Positions 7,741 through 16,716 of a stretch of 64,000 nt of DNA are shown piece by piece. Each line of letters opens with the position of its first letter. Within the stretch, counting starts at the first letter, position 1. The DNA comes from CAZDCD01 sp964503885. Its GTDB lineage: Bacteria; Bacteroidota; Bacteroidia; Bacteroidales; UBA10428. The translations under genes and the position numbers were made by a program. The notes under the pieces are model-generated. The model did not search any database. It saw only the letters and a program-made list of their open reading frames with translations, and was not told the origin of the DNA. The DNA lies in contig CAZDCD010000003.1 in the NCBI GenBank assembly GCA_964503885.1, positions 1 to 64,000 of the forward strand, written 5' to 3'.

Positions 7741-8406
7741 TTGAGCCTGAAAGACTATTCGCTGGAAAAAAGGAAATTCATCCACAGCCTTATTTTTCCG
7801 ACATTTTTCCTGTTTATTTTATGGCTGGTGGAGATCATCGGAATTGTGGATAATCTTGACCTGTGGTACCTCGGGGTATTTCCCCGCAGATTTTCAGGCC
7901 TGATCGGCATCTTTCTTGCCCCGCTCATACACGGCAGCCTGAATCACCTGATCGATAATTCGGTATCGTTGTACGCCCTGTCTGTCGCCCTTTTTTATTT
8001 TTACAACAAGGTATCGTACAGGGTCTTTTTTATTACATGGTTCTTCAGCGGGACCATGGTATGGTTTATCGGCAGGGCTTCTTACCATATCGGGGCCAGC
8101 GGACTGATCTATGGTTTCGGTTCTTTTCTTTTTTTCAGTGGCATAATAAAACAGAATATCCATCTCCTTGCCATTTCACTTCTCGTGACATTTTTATATG
8201 GCAGCATGGTGTGGGGCATTTTTCCATACGAGCAGGAAATTTCATGGGAATCGCACCTTGCAGGAGCCCTGGCAGGATTTTTGCTGGCTATATTTTACAG
8301 GAATATCGGTCCACCGCCAACACGTAGGGAATACCCTGAAGATGAGGAAGAAACGGATGAGGGGATTGAATATTGGAAAACAGGTGTATCAGACGACAGC
8401 GTTTAA
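7741..8406 (+). CDS. Rhomboid family intramembrane serine protease
   Basis: A 221-residue multi-pass membrane protein that should cleave transmembrane substrates within the bilayer. The catalytic Ser120 lies in HIGASGLIYG and the catalytic His172 in ESHLAGALAG; the HGSLNHL segment (64-70) carries the conserved His and Asn. About six hydrophobic helices precede an acidic soluble tail (about 195-221, rich in Glu and Asp). There is no in-frame ATG near the N-terminus: the frame is closed by TAA at 7720-7722, so TTG at 7741 is the best start. An ATG at 7733 is one base out of frame across a TTTT run, so an indel may hide the true start. Confidence 0.85.
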   Translation: MSLKDYSLEKRKFIHSLIFPTFFLFILWLVEIIGIVDNLDLWYLGVFPRRFSGLIGIFLAPLIHGSLNHLIDNSVSLYALSVALFYFYNKVSYRVFFITWFFSGTMVWFIGRASYHIGASGLIYGFGSFLFFSGIIKQNIHLLAISLLVTFLYGSMVWGIFPYEQEISWESHLAGALAGFLLAIFYRNIGPPPTRREYPEDEEETDEGIEYWKTGVSDDSV

Positions 8407-8449
8407 ATACGGTGCCGGAAATGATGTTCCGGGTTATAATAAAAATAGT

Positions 8450-8457
8450 TAACTTTG
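8450..8457 (+). promoter_or_regulatory. Candidate -7 box (TAACTTTG)
   Basis: TAnnTTTG match 85 bases before the secreted protein at 8542. Only the -7 element is recognisable. Confidence 0.4.
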
Positions 8458-8541
8458 AATATATGTATAGCCAGGAGATAAATTCACTGAAAAAATGAAA
8501 TCCGGGTCCAGATGGCAGAAAAAACCTAATTCATTAGATGT

Positions 8542-9519
8542 ATGATAATAAGACAATTTATTGGAACTGCAATTACCGTAATGATACCGGTTGTGCTTAC
8601 CTGCGAAACAGTTCTCAGCCAGTCGGTGTTTGAAGACAAACAGAAAGAAACCGTAATCGCCAATAATATTGAATCGGTAACCACCTGGGATTTTTACTAT
8701 TCCGGTAATAAACCCGATAAGAACGGCATAAAAACATCGTTTAGCAGGTTCGATAAGAAGGGTAATACCGTTGAGACGATTACTTATAAATCCAGGGATA
8801 TCCTCTCGCATGAAACATTCGAATACAACACTCAGGGCAAGAGGACCGATTACATTAAAAAGAATGGCGTTAAGATTGCTTACCAGAAAACTTCATCTTA
8901 CGATGATAGGGGTAACCTTCTGAAGGAAGAGGGATTTGATGGCTCGTCAGCTTTCAGGAATGAATATATTTACGAAAACAACGATAAGGTTAAGGAAATC
9001 AGTTATTACGCAGGAAATGCATTGAAAGAGAAACGGATCTTTAAAAATACAGGCAACCAGACCGACATCACCGTATATAATGGTTCAAATACAGTTGTCT
9101 CATACCTCACTCTGAAATATGATGATCGTGGAAATGTGATCGAAGAAACCGTATATTCGCTTGATAAGGTACCGCTTGAGAAGAAGTTATACGTATACAA
9201 TTCAGATGATCATGTGATCAGTGAGGTTAAATACAGGGGCGGCGCTTTTTATTACAAGCTTACCTATTTGTACAATTCCAAAGGTGACCTGACCAATATC
9301 GACGAAGAAAATCCGGGCGAAAGCCGTTTCCTTAAAAAGCTTTTCACATATGACGATGCAGGCAATCTTCTCGGCATGCAATGGCGGAGAAATTCAAAAG
9401 AAAAATTTTCCACCAGAAGCTATCTATATGACAGCGGGAACAACTGTACGCAATACGAGACATTTTATCCGGGAACAGATTTCAGGGTGCTGACAAAACT
9501 GGAATATGATAGTTTTTAG
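8542..9519 (+). CDS. Secreted protein with YD/RHS-like repeats
   Basis: A 325-residue protein with an N-terminal signal peptide (about 1-27, hydrophobic core followed by VLSQS). The rest consists of repeated strands of about 20-25 residues built on YDDRGN, YNSKGD and YDDAGN, the same pattern as YD (RHS) repeats but spaced like the MORN/antitoxin-type 'toxin-antitoxin YwqK-like' beta repeats. It would be periplasmic or surface exposed. No toxin tip or transmembrane C-terminus is present, so it is not a polymorphic toxin. Function unknown. It stands alone between the rhomboid and acetyl-CoA synthetase genes. Confidence 0.7.
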   Translation: MIIRQFIGTAITVMIPVVLTCETVLSQSVFEDKQKETVIANNIESVTTWDFYYSGNKPDKNGIKTSFSRFDKKGNTVETITYKSRDILSHETFEYNTQGKRTDYIKKNGVKIAYQKTSSYDDRGNLLKEEGFDGSSAFRNEYIYENNDKVKEISYYAGNALKEKRIFKNTGNQTDITVYNGSNTVVSYLTLKYDDRGNVIEETVYSLDKVPLEKKLYVYNSDDHVISEVKYRGGAFYYKLTYLYNSKGDLTNIDEENPGESRFLKKLFTYDDAGNLLGMQWRRNSKEKFSTRSYLYDSGNNCTQYETFYPGTDFRVLTKLEYDSF

Positions 9520-9853
9520 TAGCGTATGCTTATAAGTAATGATTGGATAATTTTCTGATTAAACATACAAACCAGGTATATCATTTACTTGCTAACCGCT
9601 AAACCGCCCCTTTTTTACGTTCCAGAATTATACACACACCGCATAAATTCTGGTTATTCCTGTCTGAGGAATAGCGATGAAAGAAGTCTTCCACAAAACA
9701 AAAAAAACCAGCACACTTCCTGATTAATTCATGAGAACAGTCCATTTTTCGTTCTTTGCAGGAAAAAATCAACCTGGATTTTGACTTTTTTGCAATTCAA
9801 TTGTTTTATTTATTAAGTCTAAATAAATATAAGTCGAACCAATACCTGCATCC
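9520..9853. other. Intergenic region upstream of acs
   Basis: No gene seen. It holds an 8-bp inverted repeat, CCAGAATT (9622-9629) and AATTCTGG (9646-9653), with a 16-base loop and no T-run, and a CAATTCAATTG palindrome near 9793. No TAnnTTTG box is evident before acs, whose promoter may be of another type. The inverted repeats could be regulator sites, which is only a guess. Confidence 0.4.
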
Positions 9854-11806
9854 ATGACACCACAAGATCCCGATCTTTTTATGCCTGACACAACCCGTTT
9901 TGATGAATCGTATGTTCATTCGATCGAAGATTACAGGCATATCTACACCGATAGTATTGTGAATAATTCCGATTTCTGGGAACAAAAAGCCCGTGAATTG
10001 TTGCACTGGCAGCACGATTTTCAATACGTAAATGATTCCGATCTTGCTGAAGGAATGGTTTCCTGGTTTCTGGGAGGTAAGCTGAACGCCTGCGAAAACT
10101 GCGTCGACAGGCATGTTAAGGACCGCGGAGAACAGGTTGCCATTATCTGGGAAACCGATAAGCCCGGAAACGAAAAACGGATCACCTACCGCGAACTGCA
10201 GCGTGAAGTATCGCGGCTTGCCAATGTGCTCAGGCATCATGACCTACGCAAGGGAGACAGGGTGGCTATTTATATGCCGATGATACCGGAAGCCATATAT
10301 GCCATGCTCGCCTGTGCACGGATAGGAATTGTGCATTCAGTGGTATTCGCCGGTTTCAGTGCAGAATCATTGCGCGACAGGATCAACGATTCGGGCTGTA
10401 AGGCTGTGATCACTGCCGATGAGGGTGTCAGGGGAGGACGTACTATTCCCCTGAAAAGGACAGTTGATGAGGCCATCATGGCCTGCCCAAGTGTAAAGAC
10501 TGTTTTCATTGTGAAGCGTACAGGAAACAAGATCCCGTTTTATCCTCCGCGCGATATCTGGCTCAGGGAAGCCATGGCGGGTGAAAGGCCGTACTGCCCG
10601 ATCGAACATATGGATTCAGAAGATACCCTGTTCCTGTTATATACCTCCGGAAGCACGGGACAGCCAAAAGGTGTTGCGCACACCACGGCTGGATACCTGC
10701 TTTTTGCGGCATTAACTCATAAATACATCTTTGACTATCACGACAATGAAATTTATGCCTGTGTGGCAGATATCGGCTGGGTAACAGGTCATTCATATGT
10801 AGTCTATGGCCCGCTTGCAAACGGAGCGACAACGGTTTTGTTTGAGAGCGTGCCGAATTATCCCGATGCAGGCAGGTACTGGGAAATGGTGGAACGGCTG
10901 AAGATCAACCAGTTCTATACTGCACCCACGGCCATTCGGGCCATTCAGAGGGAAGGCGATGAATATGTAAAAAAATACGATCGGTCCTCACTTCGTGTGT
11001 TGGGTACGGTCGGAGAACCCATAAATCCCGAAACATGGAAATGGTATTATAATGTTGTTGGTGAAGGCAGATGCTCCATTGTGGACACCTGGTGGCAAAC
11101 CGAGACAGGCGGCATCATGATCTCTCCGTTTCCGGGAGCAACACCCACCAAACCGGGATCGGCCACCCTGCCCTTCTTTGGGATTGAGCCTGTACTGCTT
11201 ACCCCCGAAGGAAAGGAGATCAAAGAAAACGAAGCTTCGGGATTGCTGGCCTTAAAAAGACCATGGCCGAGCATGGCGCGGACTATCCAGGGCGATCATC
11301 AGCGGTTCCTCGAAACCTATCTCGCTCAATATAAAGGATACTACCTCACCGGCGATGGCGCCCGAAGGGATAAGGACGGGTACTACTGGATTACCGGCAG
11401 GGTTGATGACGTGCTCAATGTATCAGGCCACCGCATCGGGTCGGCAGAAATAGAAAGCGCCCTGGTGACACATCCTTTCTGTTCGGAGGCTGCAGTCGTC
11501 GGGTTTCCTCATGAAATAAAGGGCGAAGGAATATTTGCCTATGTTATCCTGAACGACGGACAGGAAACAGGCGATGAACTTATAGGCGAGCTGAAGAATG
11601 AAGTGCGCCACCATATCGGTCCGTTCGCAACCCCCGATTATATCCTGATAACTCCGGGACTTCCCAAGACCCGGTCGGGAAAAATCATGAGAAGGATTCT
11701 TCGGAAGGTCGCTGCCAATCAATCCGAAGATCTCGGGGATATTTCCACACTGGCCGATCCTGCCATAGTTGATAAGCTGATGGAATTGCGTGCAGCGCTG
11801 AAATAA
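9854..11806 (+). CDS. acs: Acetyl-CoA synthetase (AMP-forming)
   Basis: A 650-residue adenylate-forming enzyme that activates acetate to acetyl-CoA through acetyl-AMP. It has the P-loop YTSGSTGQPKG (from Tyr263), the WWQTETGG motif, and the hinge/C-domain TGDGARRDKDGYYWITGRVDDVLNVSGHR. The catalytic Lys610 in PKTRSGKIMRR is the residue that protein acetyltransferases modify in the family. Length is typical (about 650). It is a monocistronic plus-strand gene preceded by a 334-base noncoding region, which suggests its own regulation. Propionate could be an alternative substrate, but length and motifs favour Acs. Confidence 0.95.
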   Translation: MTPQDPDLFMPDTTRFDESYVHSIEDYRHIYTDSIVNNSDFWEQKARELLHWQHDFQYVNDSDLAEGMVSWFLGGKLNACENCVDRHVKDRGEQVAIIWETDKPGNEKRITYRELQREVSRLANVLRHHDLRKGDRVAIYMPMIPEAIYAMLACARIGIVHSVVFAGFSAESLRDRINDSGCKAVITADEGVRGGRTIPLKRTVDEAIMACPSVKTVFIVKRTGNKIPFYPPRDIWLREAMAGERPYCPIEHMDSEDTLFLLYTSGSTGQPKGVAHTTAGYLLFAALTHKYIFDYHDNEIYACVADIGWVTGHSYVVYGPLANGATTVLFESVPNYPDAGRYWEMVERLKINQFYTAPTAIRAIQREGDEYVKKYDRSSLRVLGTVGEPINPETWKWYYNVVGEGRCSIVDTWWQTETGGIMISPFPGATPTKPGSATLPFFGIEPVLLTPEGKEIKENEASGLLALKRPWPSMARTIQGDHQRFLETYLAQYKGYYLTGDGARRDKDGYYWITGRVDDVLNVSGHRIGSAEIESALVTHPFCSEAAVVGFPHEIKGEGIFAYVILNDGQETGDELIGELKNEVRHHIGPFATPDYILITPGLPKTRSGKIMRRILRKVAANQSEDLGDISTLADPAIVDKLMELRAALK

Positions 11807-11818
11807 ATACCCAATCTT

Positions 11819-11855
11819 GCCGGAAATGCATTTTCCGCATCCTGCAGAATGCAGG
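11819..11855 (+). other. Two adjacent small hairpins after acs
   Basis: GGAAA-TGCA-TTTCC-type pairing (about 11822-11836) is followed by a perfect CCTGCA-GAA-TGCAGG hairpin (11841-11855). No proper T-run follows, so they are only weak candidates for the acs transcript end. Confidence 0.35.
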
Positions 11856-11935
11856 TTGCCATGGACCTGTCAGAAAACTTTTCCAAAATTCAGCGGAACA
11901 ATATTACCTTCTGTTCATATTTCAGACAGATTGAT

Positions 11936-11943
11936 TATCTTTG
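11936..11943 (+). promoter_or_regulatory. Candidate -7 box (TATCTTTG) of the SDR gene
   Basis: TAnnTTTG match. Transcription would begin near 11950 and leave an untranslated leader of about 90 bases before the SDR start at 12039. Confidence 0.5.
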
Positions 11944-12038
11944 AGTTATAACATTGCCAGGGATTCAAAACAGGATCACGGTACTTGTTATCGTTCACCT
12001 GTCCCGGAGATAACCATTTAAATAATGAACAACTACCC

Positions 12039-12845
12039 ATGCAGAAGGTAATAATCATTACAGGCGCCACTTCGGGCATCGGGAAGGCAATGGCCATGAG
12101 CCTTGCACAACAAGACTGCAAAGTATACGGCACCGGACGTAATATTCCGCAGGAAAATCTGCACGAAAATCTCAGGTATAAGTACATGGATGTGAAGAAT
12201 GCCGATAGCGTGATCGGGTCAATAAATGCAATCGTTGAAAAAGAACCACGTATCGATGTATTGATCAATAATGCGGGCATTGGACTGGCAGGACCTCTTG
12301 AAGAAACGCCGTTCGAAGAGATCCAGGATGTATTTGAAACCAACTATTTCGGAATGATCAGGGTTATCAGGCATGTTATACCGGTCATGCGTAAGAATCA
12401 TTCCGGACTTATTGTGAATATCAGTTCCATCGGGGGAAAGCTTGGTTTACCTTTTCAAAGCATCTACACATCAAGCAAATTTGCTGTAGAAAGCCTCACC
12501 GAAGCCCTGAGCATTGAGCTGAAACCTTTCGGTATAAGGGTCTGCCTGATTGAGCCTGGTGATTACAACAGCCGTGTGAATTTTAACAGAAGGACCATGG
12601 CGCCCGGTAAGGATTCACCGTATTACAAGAGACTGAGCCATTTTTTTGAACTGCTTGAGAACAATATTAACCGGGGAAGCAACCCCGAAAAAATGGGAAG
12701 GTTAATTGTAAAGATCGTAAATAGCGCTGCCCCTAAATTGCGTTACAGATCAGGAAAATTTTTTGAACGCATCATTCCTCTCTCGAAGTGTATTATCCCC
12801 GGCCGTTTGTTTGAACTGATCCTGCAGAAGTTTTACAGGCTCTGA
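12039..12845 (+). CDS. Short-chain dehydrogenase/reductase (SDR)
   Basis: A 268-residue classical SDR. The cofactor motif TGATSGIG is at 8-15, NNAG at 77-80, and the catalytic triad is Ser130, Tyr143, Lys147 (YTSSK). The start at ATG 12039 gives MQKVIIITGATSG; a TTG further upstream only adds unrelated residues. The substrate is not evident, and the C-terminal 60 residues (basic, with hydrophobic patches) resemble membrane-associated SDRs acting on lipids or steroids. Cytoplasmic, NAD(P)-dependent. Monocistronic. Confidence 0.85.
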   Translation: MQKVIIITGATSGIGKAMAMSLAQQDCKVYGTGRNIPQENLHENLRYKYMDVKNADSVIGSINAIVEKEPRIDVLINNAGIGLAGPLEETPFEEIQDVFETNYFGMIRVIRHVIPVMRKNHSGLIVNISSIGGKLGLPFQSIYTSSKFAVESLTEALSIELKPFGIRVCLIEPGDYNSRVNFNRRTMAPGKDSPYYKRLSHFFELLENNINRGSNPEKMGRLIVKIVNSAAPKLRYRSGKFFERIIPLSKCIIPGRLFELILQKFYRL

Positions 12846-12924
12846 AAAATCAATGACCGGATTGAATCTTACCTTATCCACAGGAAATTAAACCCTGAAA
12901 TCAGCGACCGACCGCTAATTTGCA

Positions 12925-12932
12925 TATCTTTG
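12925..12932 (+). promoter_or_regulatory. Candidate -7 box (TATCTTTG) of the Sua5/YciO gene
   Basis: TAnnTTTG match 25 bases before the start at 12958, the usual distance for a short untranslated leader. Confidence 0.5.
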
Positions 12933-12957
12933 CCCGTCATTTTAAATTTCAACGTTC

Positions 12958-13572
12958 ATGTTGATTAAGATCTATCCGGAAAATCCGAATGAAAAAGAGA
13001 TCGATGCCGTGGTTGATCTCCTGAAAAATGATGGTGTGATCATCTTTCCTACCGATACCGTATATGGTATGGGTTGCGACATAACCAAGCCCAAAGCCGT
13101 TGAAAGGGTTTCGCAGATCAAAGGCATTAAAATGGAAAAAGCAAATTTCTCCTTTATCTTTTGCGATCTGAGCCATATCTCGGATTATGCACGGCAAATT
13201 TCCAATCCGGTCTTCAAGTTGCTCAAACAGTACCTGCCAGGCCCCTATACATTCATACTTGAAGCAAACAACAATGTCCCCAGGCTATTCAGAAACAAGA
13301 AAAAAACCATCGGGATCAGGATCCCTGACAATCCCATTATCAGGGAAGTTGTCAGGGTGCTCGGAAATCCTGTGCTCACCACATCGGTGCACGACGAAGA
13401 TAAGATTATCGAGTATACCACCGACCCCGAGCTCATCCACGAGCATTATGCCAAAGTAGTGGATTGTGTGATTGACGGCGGGTATGGGAACAACCATCCA
13501 TCCACGGTGATCGATTGTACGGGTGATGAACCCTTGCTGGTAAGACAGGGAATCGGTCAGATCGACGTGTGA
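12958..13572 (+). CDS. Sua5/YciO/YrdC family protein (L-threonylcarbamoyladenylate synthase type)
   Basis: A 204-residue YrdC-fold protein. The N-terminal KxR/SxN-type region is represented by FPTDTVYGMGCD (about 30-41) and SFIFCDLSH, with GPYTFILEA and STVIDCT further on, as in the YciO/TsaC group. TsaC makes threonylcarbamoyl-AMP for the t6A37 tRNA modification. YciO is a paralogue whose role is less settled. The lack of a long C-terminal Sua5 domain and the overall pattern lean towards YciO or TsaC2, and I cannot decide between them. Cytoplasmic, monocistronic. Confidence 0.85.
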   Translation: MLIKIYPENPNEKEIDAVVDLLKNDGVIIFPTDTVYGMGCDITKPKAVERVSQIKGIKMEKANFSFIFCDLSHISDYARQISNPVFKLLKQYLPGPYTFILEANNNVPRLFRNKKKTIGIRIPDNPIIREVVRVLGNPVLTTSVHDEDKIIEYTTDPELIHEHYAKVVDCVIDGGYGNNHPSTVIDCTGDEPLLVRQGIGQIDV

Positions 13573-13654
13573 ACCATGGCAGGCAAGCTCCACATTTTAA
13601 ACGTATCGATTATGCTTATACAGACCAGCTGATTTTCGAAACGTAACAGAGTAC

Positions 13655-13714
13655 GCCTGCCTTCGCCTGTCTACCCAGTTTGCTGCCAGACAGGCTACAG
13701 GCAGAGCAGGCAGG
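13655..13714. repeat. Long imperfect hairpin repeat (CCTGCC...GGCAGG)
   Basis: Nested inverted repeats: outer CCTGCC (13656-13661) / GGCAGG (13709-13714), inner GCCTGTCT (13665-13672) / AGACAGGC (13688-13695). The element is intergenic, between the convergent Sua5/YciO and trkH genes. It shares arms with the hairpin at 69-89, so it belongs to a dispersed family. It could also stop transcription from either side, but it has no T-run. Confidence 0.6.
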
Positions 13715-13830
13715 TGCCCTGGCGGAACCTGTTACTGATAACCGATTACTGATTACTCCTCCTATTGCCTTATTGACTTTTGATTTCCTTTTTTCCGGTA
13801 TTCTGTATCCAATTTTATGGTATAACCCTT

Positions 13831-15279
13831 CTACTTTTTCCAGAAGTGCGGGGTGAAAAGAATGAGCACAGTAAATAATTCAAGCCTGCCGATAAGCATC
13901 AGGAACGAAAGGAACCATTTTCCGAAAACCGGAAAATGCGCATAATTGAAAGCCGGCCCGACTTCACCGATACCGGGGCCGATATTTCCGAGGGTAGCTG
14001 CCGCGGCACCGAATGATGTGTCGAGGTCGTAGCCCATAAAGGAGATCACGATCACGCTCAGCATCACCGTGAGGATATAAAACGAAGCAAATGCCAGCAC
14101 ATTGGTAACGATCTGCGGTGTAACAGCCTGTGAATTAAGCCTCACGGGTATGACTGCATTCGGATGAATGAGCCTTTTAAGTTCCAGAAAACTGTTTTTC
14201 AGGAGGAGCACTACCCGCACTATTTTTATGCTCCCGCCCGTGGAGCCGGCCGATCCACCGAAAAACATGAGAGTAAATAATAGAACCGACCCTATGGGTA
14301 TCCAGGCCAGGTAATCGGTGGTAGCGTAACCGGTAGTAGTCATAATGGAAACCACCTGGAACAGTGATTCCCTGAAGGATTGTTCAAACGGCTGGTTGAT
14401 TGTGGAAGCAAGAACAATCGTGATCAGGACTGTAAAAACGGCGATAAACGAGATGTAGAAACGAAATTCCTCATTTCTTAAAACCTGCCTGAATTTACGG
14501 TGCATGGCCAGGTATGATAAGGAAAAATTCACTCCTGCAAGGATCATGAATAACGTGATGATATAGTGGATAAATGGTGAATTAAAATGGGCAATGCTCG
14601 CATTTTTTGTCGAGTATCCTCCTGTGGCCATTGTTGTAAACGAATGATTTATGGCATCAAATAAGTTCATACCTCCAAACATAAGAAAAATGGTTTCTGC
14701 CAGGGTAAATATCACATATATTGCCCAGAGCCTCTTGGCCGTTTCTTTGATCCTCGGATGAAGCTTATCGGGTGTCGGTCCCGGAACCTCTGCCGTAAAG
14801 AGCTGCATTCCGCCAATACCCAGGATAGGAAGAACAACGAGGGACAGCACGATAATTCCCATTCCTCCGAGCCATTGCGTCAGACTTCTCCAGAATAAAA
14901 GGGCGTGCGACATCTTTTCAACATCTGTAAGTATCGATGCACCTGTTGTCGTGAATCCTGACATGGTTTCAAAGAAAGCATCGGTATAGGAAGGTATCGA
15001 TCCGGTGATCACAAAAGGAATGGCCCCGAATACCGAGAAGATCACCCAACCGGCACTCACAATAATATATCCTTCCCTCTTCCCGATGCTCTTATCAGAG
15101 ATACGGCATGAAAACCACAGCAAAGCGCCTGCAAACATGGTAATAATACCGGAAACCAGTATCGAATAGGCCTCATGTTCATGATAAATGAGGGATACCG
15201 GAATTGAAAAGAGCATGAATATGCCTTCGATAAGCAATAGAATTCCAAGTATATAACCTACTACTTTGAAGTTAACCAT
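13831..15279 (-). CDS. trkH: TrkH family potassium uptake protein
   Basis: A 482-residue integral membrane K+ translocation subunit with about ten transmembrane helices. It has the four pore-loop motifs expected of the TrkH/KtrB fold: TTTGAS near 105-115, MATGGYST near 217-224, TTTGYATTDY near 315-325 and TLGNIGPGIGEVGP near 435-448. It lies 8 bases downstream of trkA in a two-gene minus-strand operon. The cytoplasmic TrkA partner binds NAD(H) and gates the pore. Full length for the family. Confidence 0.95.
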   Translation of the reverse strand: MVNFKVVGYILGILLLIEGIFMLFSIPVSLIYHEHEAYSILVSGIITMFAGALLWFSCRISDKSIGKREGYIIVSAGWVIFSVFGAIPFVITGSIPSYTDAFFETMSGFTTTGASILTDVEKMSHALLFWRSLTQWLGGMGIIVLSLVVLPILGIGGMQLFTAEVPGPTPDKLHPRIKETAKRLWAIYVIFTLAETIFLMFGGMNLFDAINHSFTTMATGGYSTKNASIAHFNSPFIHYIITLFMILAGVNFSLSYLAMHRKFRQVLRNEEFRFYISFIAVFTVLITIVLASTINQPFEQSFRESLFQVVSIMTTTGYATTDYLAWIPIGSVLLFTLMFFGGSAGSTGGSIKIVRVVLLLKNSFLELKRLIHPNAVIPVRLNSQAVTPQIVTNVLAFASFYILTVMLSVIVISFMGYDLDTSFGAAAATLGNIGPGIGEVGPAFNYAHFPVFGKWFLSFLMLIGRLELFTVLILFTPHFWKK

Positions 15280-15287
15280 GAAATCTT

Positions 15288-16628
15288 TTAGTTGAAGAAT
15301 TTGCCTATTTTACTGATTGCCGAAGGAAGAGCGAAAACCACTACCCTGTCGCCCGGTTTGATCAGCGTGTATCCGTTCGCAATAAAACTGTTATCGTCCC
15401 TGATAATTCCTCCGATGATTGAATCTTTCGGAAAGCCAATCTGGTTGAGTGATGCTTTTGTAATTTTGGCATCCTCCTTTACGGTAAACTCCATAACCTC
15501 GGCATCAGTCCCTGTAAGGCATTTTACCGATGATACCGCTTCACTTGTGGTAAACCTGAATATTCTGCTGGCAGTAATAAGTTTCTTATTGATGATGGTG
15601 TCAATTCCCATATTCTCTGCAAGGGCTATATAATCGATGTTTTCAATTTCGGCAATTGTTTTTTTGACGCCGAGCCTTTTGGCCAGTACGCATGACAAGA
15701 TATTGGTTTCTGAATCGCCCGTTACAGCGATAAAAGCATCCATTTTCTTCAGTCCCTCTTCAATAAGAAGATTTATATCTCTTCCATCGCCATTGATTAC
15801 CAGTGTGTTGTTTAAATAATTGGAAAGTTTGTAGCTTTTCTCCCGGTCGAGTTCAATCAGTTTCACGTTATGATGGTTCCCGATATCCTTGGCTGCAAGC
15901 ATGCCGATCCGGCTCCCGCCAAGTATCATTATATTATCGATATCAATATTTTCTTTCCCTGAGTATTCCATTAACTGGGGGACTCCCTCCTGATTGCTGA
16001 TGACATAAATCACATCGTCAGGCAGGAAAACGTCATTGCCAGAAGGGATGATCGTTTTTCCCTCCCTGGTTATCGCTACTGCCCGGTAGTCCTGTTTGTT
16101 GATCTTTTCAGCTGTTTCCCTCATCGTTTTGTTGATGATGGGTGCGTTGGCATCGAGCTTTATGGCAAAAAGGGTAAGCATACCATGCCCGAAATCAACC
16201 AGATCGGTACTCCCGGTTTGTTCAAGGAGGCCCACAAGCTCTTTCGAAGCAATCATTTCGGGGTAAATCATATAATCCACTCCAAGGCTCGTAAAATGAT
16301 CAATATACTTCGGGTAAAGGTACTCCTGGTTGTCGATCCGGGCAATGGTCTTTTTTGCTCCGAGCTTTTTCCCCAGAATTGAGGCAGTTATGTTCGTCTC
16401 TTCAGAAGTGGCTACAGCAATAAACAGGTCTGCACGGCGTATATCACAATCAATAAGCAAACTTATTGATGTACATGACCCTGCACGAGTCATCACGTCA
16501 AGATTAGCGCCTATATGCTTCAGCTTATCCTCATCAGGATCAATAAGTATTATGTCGTGATTTTCCTGGCTTAACATCTTGGCCAGATGAGATCCCACTT
16601 CTCCTGCTCCTGCTACAATTATCCTCAT
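15288..16628 (-). CDS. trkA: Trk system K+ uptake NAD-binding protein
   Basis: A 446-residue cytoplasmic gating protein built as two tandem RCK units. The first Rossmann motif is at the N-terminus (IIVAGAGEVGSHLA, 3-16) and the second at about residue 225 (IMILGGSRIGMLAA, a degenerate G-x-S version). Each is followed by a TrkA_C domain. The second nucleotide site is weaker than the first, as is common in the family. It is the first gene of trkA-trkH. Confidence 0.95.
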   Translation of the reverse strand: MRIIVAGAGEVGSHLAKMLSQENHDIILIDPDEDKLKHIGANLDVMTRAGSCTSISLLIDCDIRRADLFIAVATSEETNITASILGKKLGAKKTIARIDNQEYLYPKYIDHFTSLGVDYMIYPEMIASKELVGLLEQTGSTDLVDFGHGMLTLFAIKLDANAPIINKTMRETAEKINKQDYRAVAITREGKTIIPSGNDVFLPDDVIYVISNQEGVPQLMEYSGKENIDIDNIMILGGSRIGMLAAKDIGNHHNVKLIELDREKSYKLSNYLNNTLVINGDGRDINLLIEEGLKKMDAFIAVTGDSETNILSCVLAKRLGVKKTIAEIENIDYIALAENMGIDTIINKKLITASRIFRFTTSEAVSSVKCLTGTDAEVMEFTVKEDAKITKASLNQIGFPKDSIIGGIIRDDNSFIANGYTLIKPGDRVVVFALPSAISKIGKFFN

Positions 16629-16716
16629 TTACTCTTGATCAAAAAACGTGACAAAATAAGATATAATCTCATAAAAAATCTAATACTTTATTACTTTTTT
16701 GATAAGAAAACGAATT

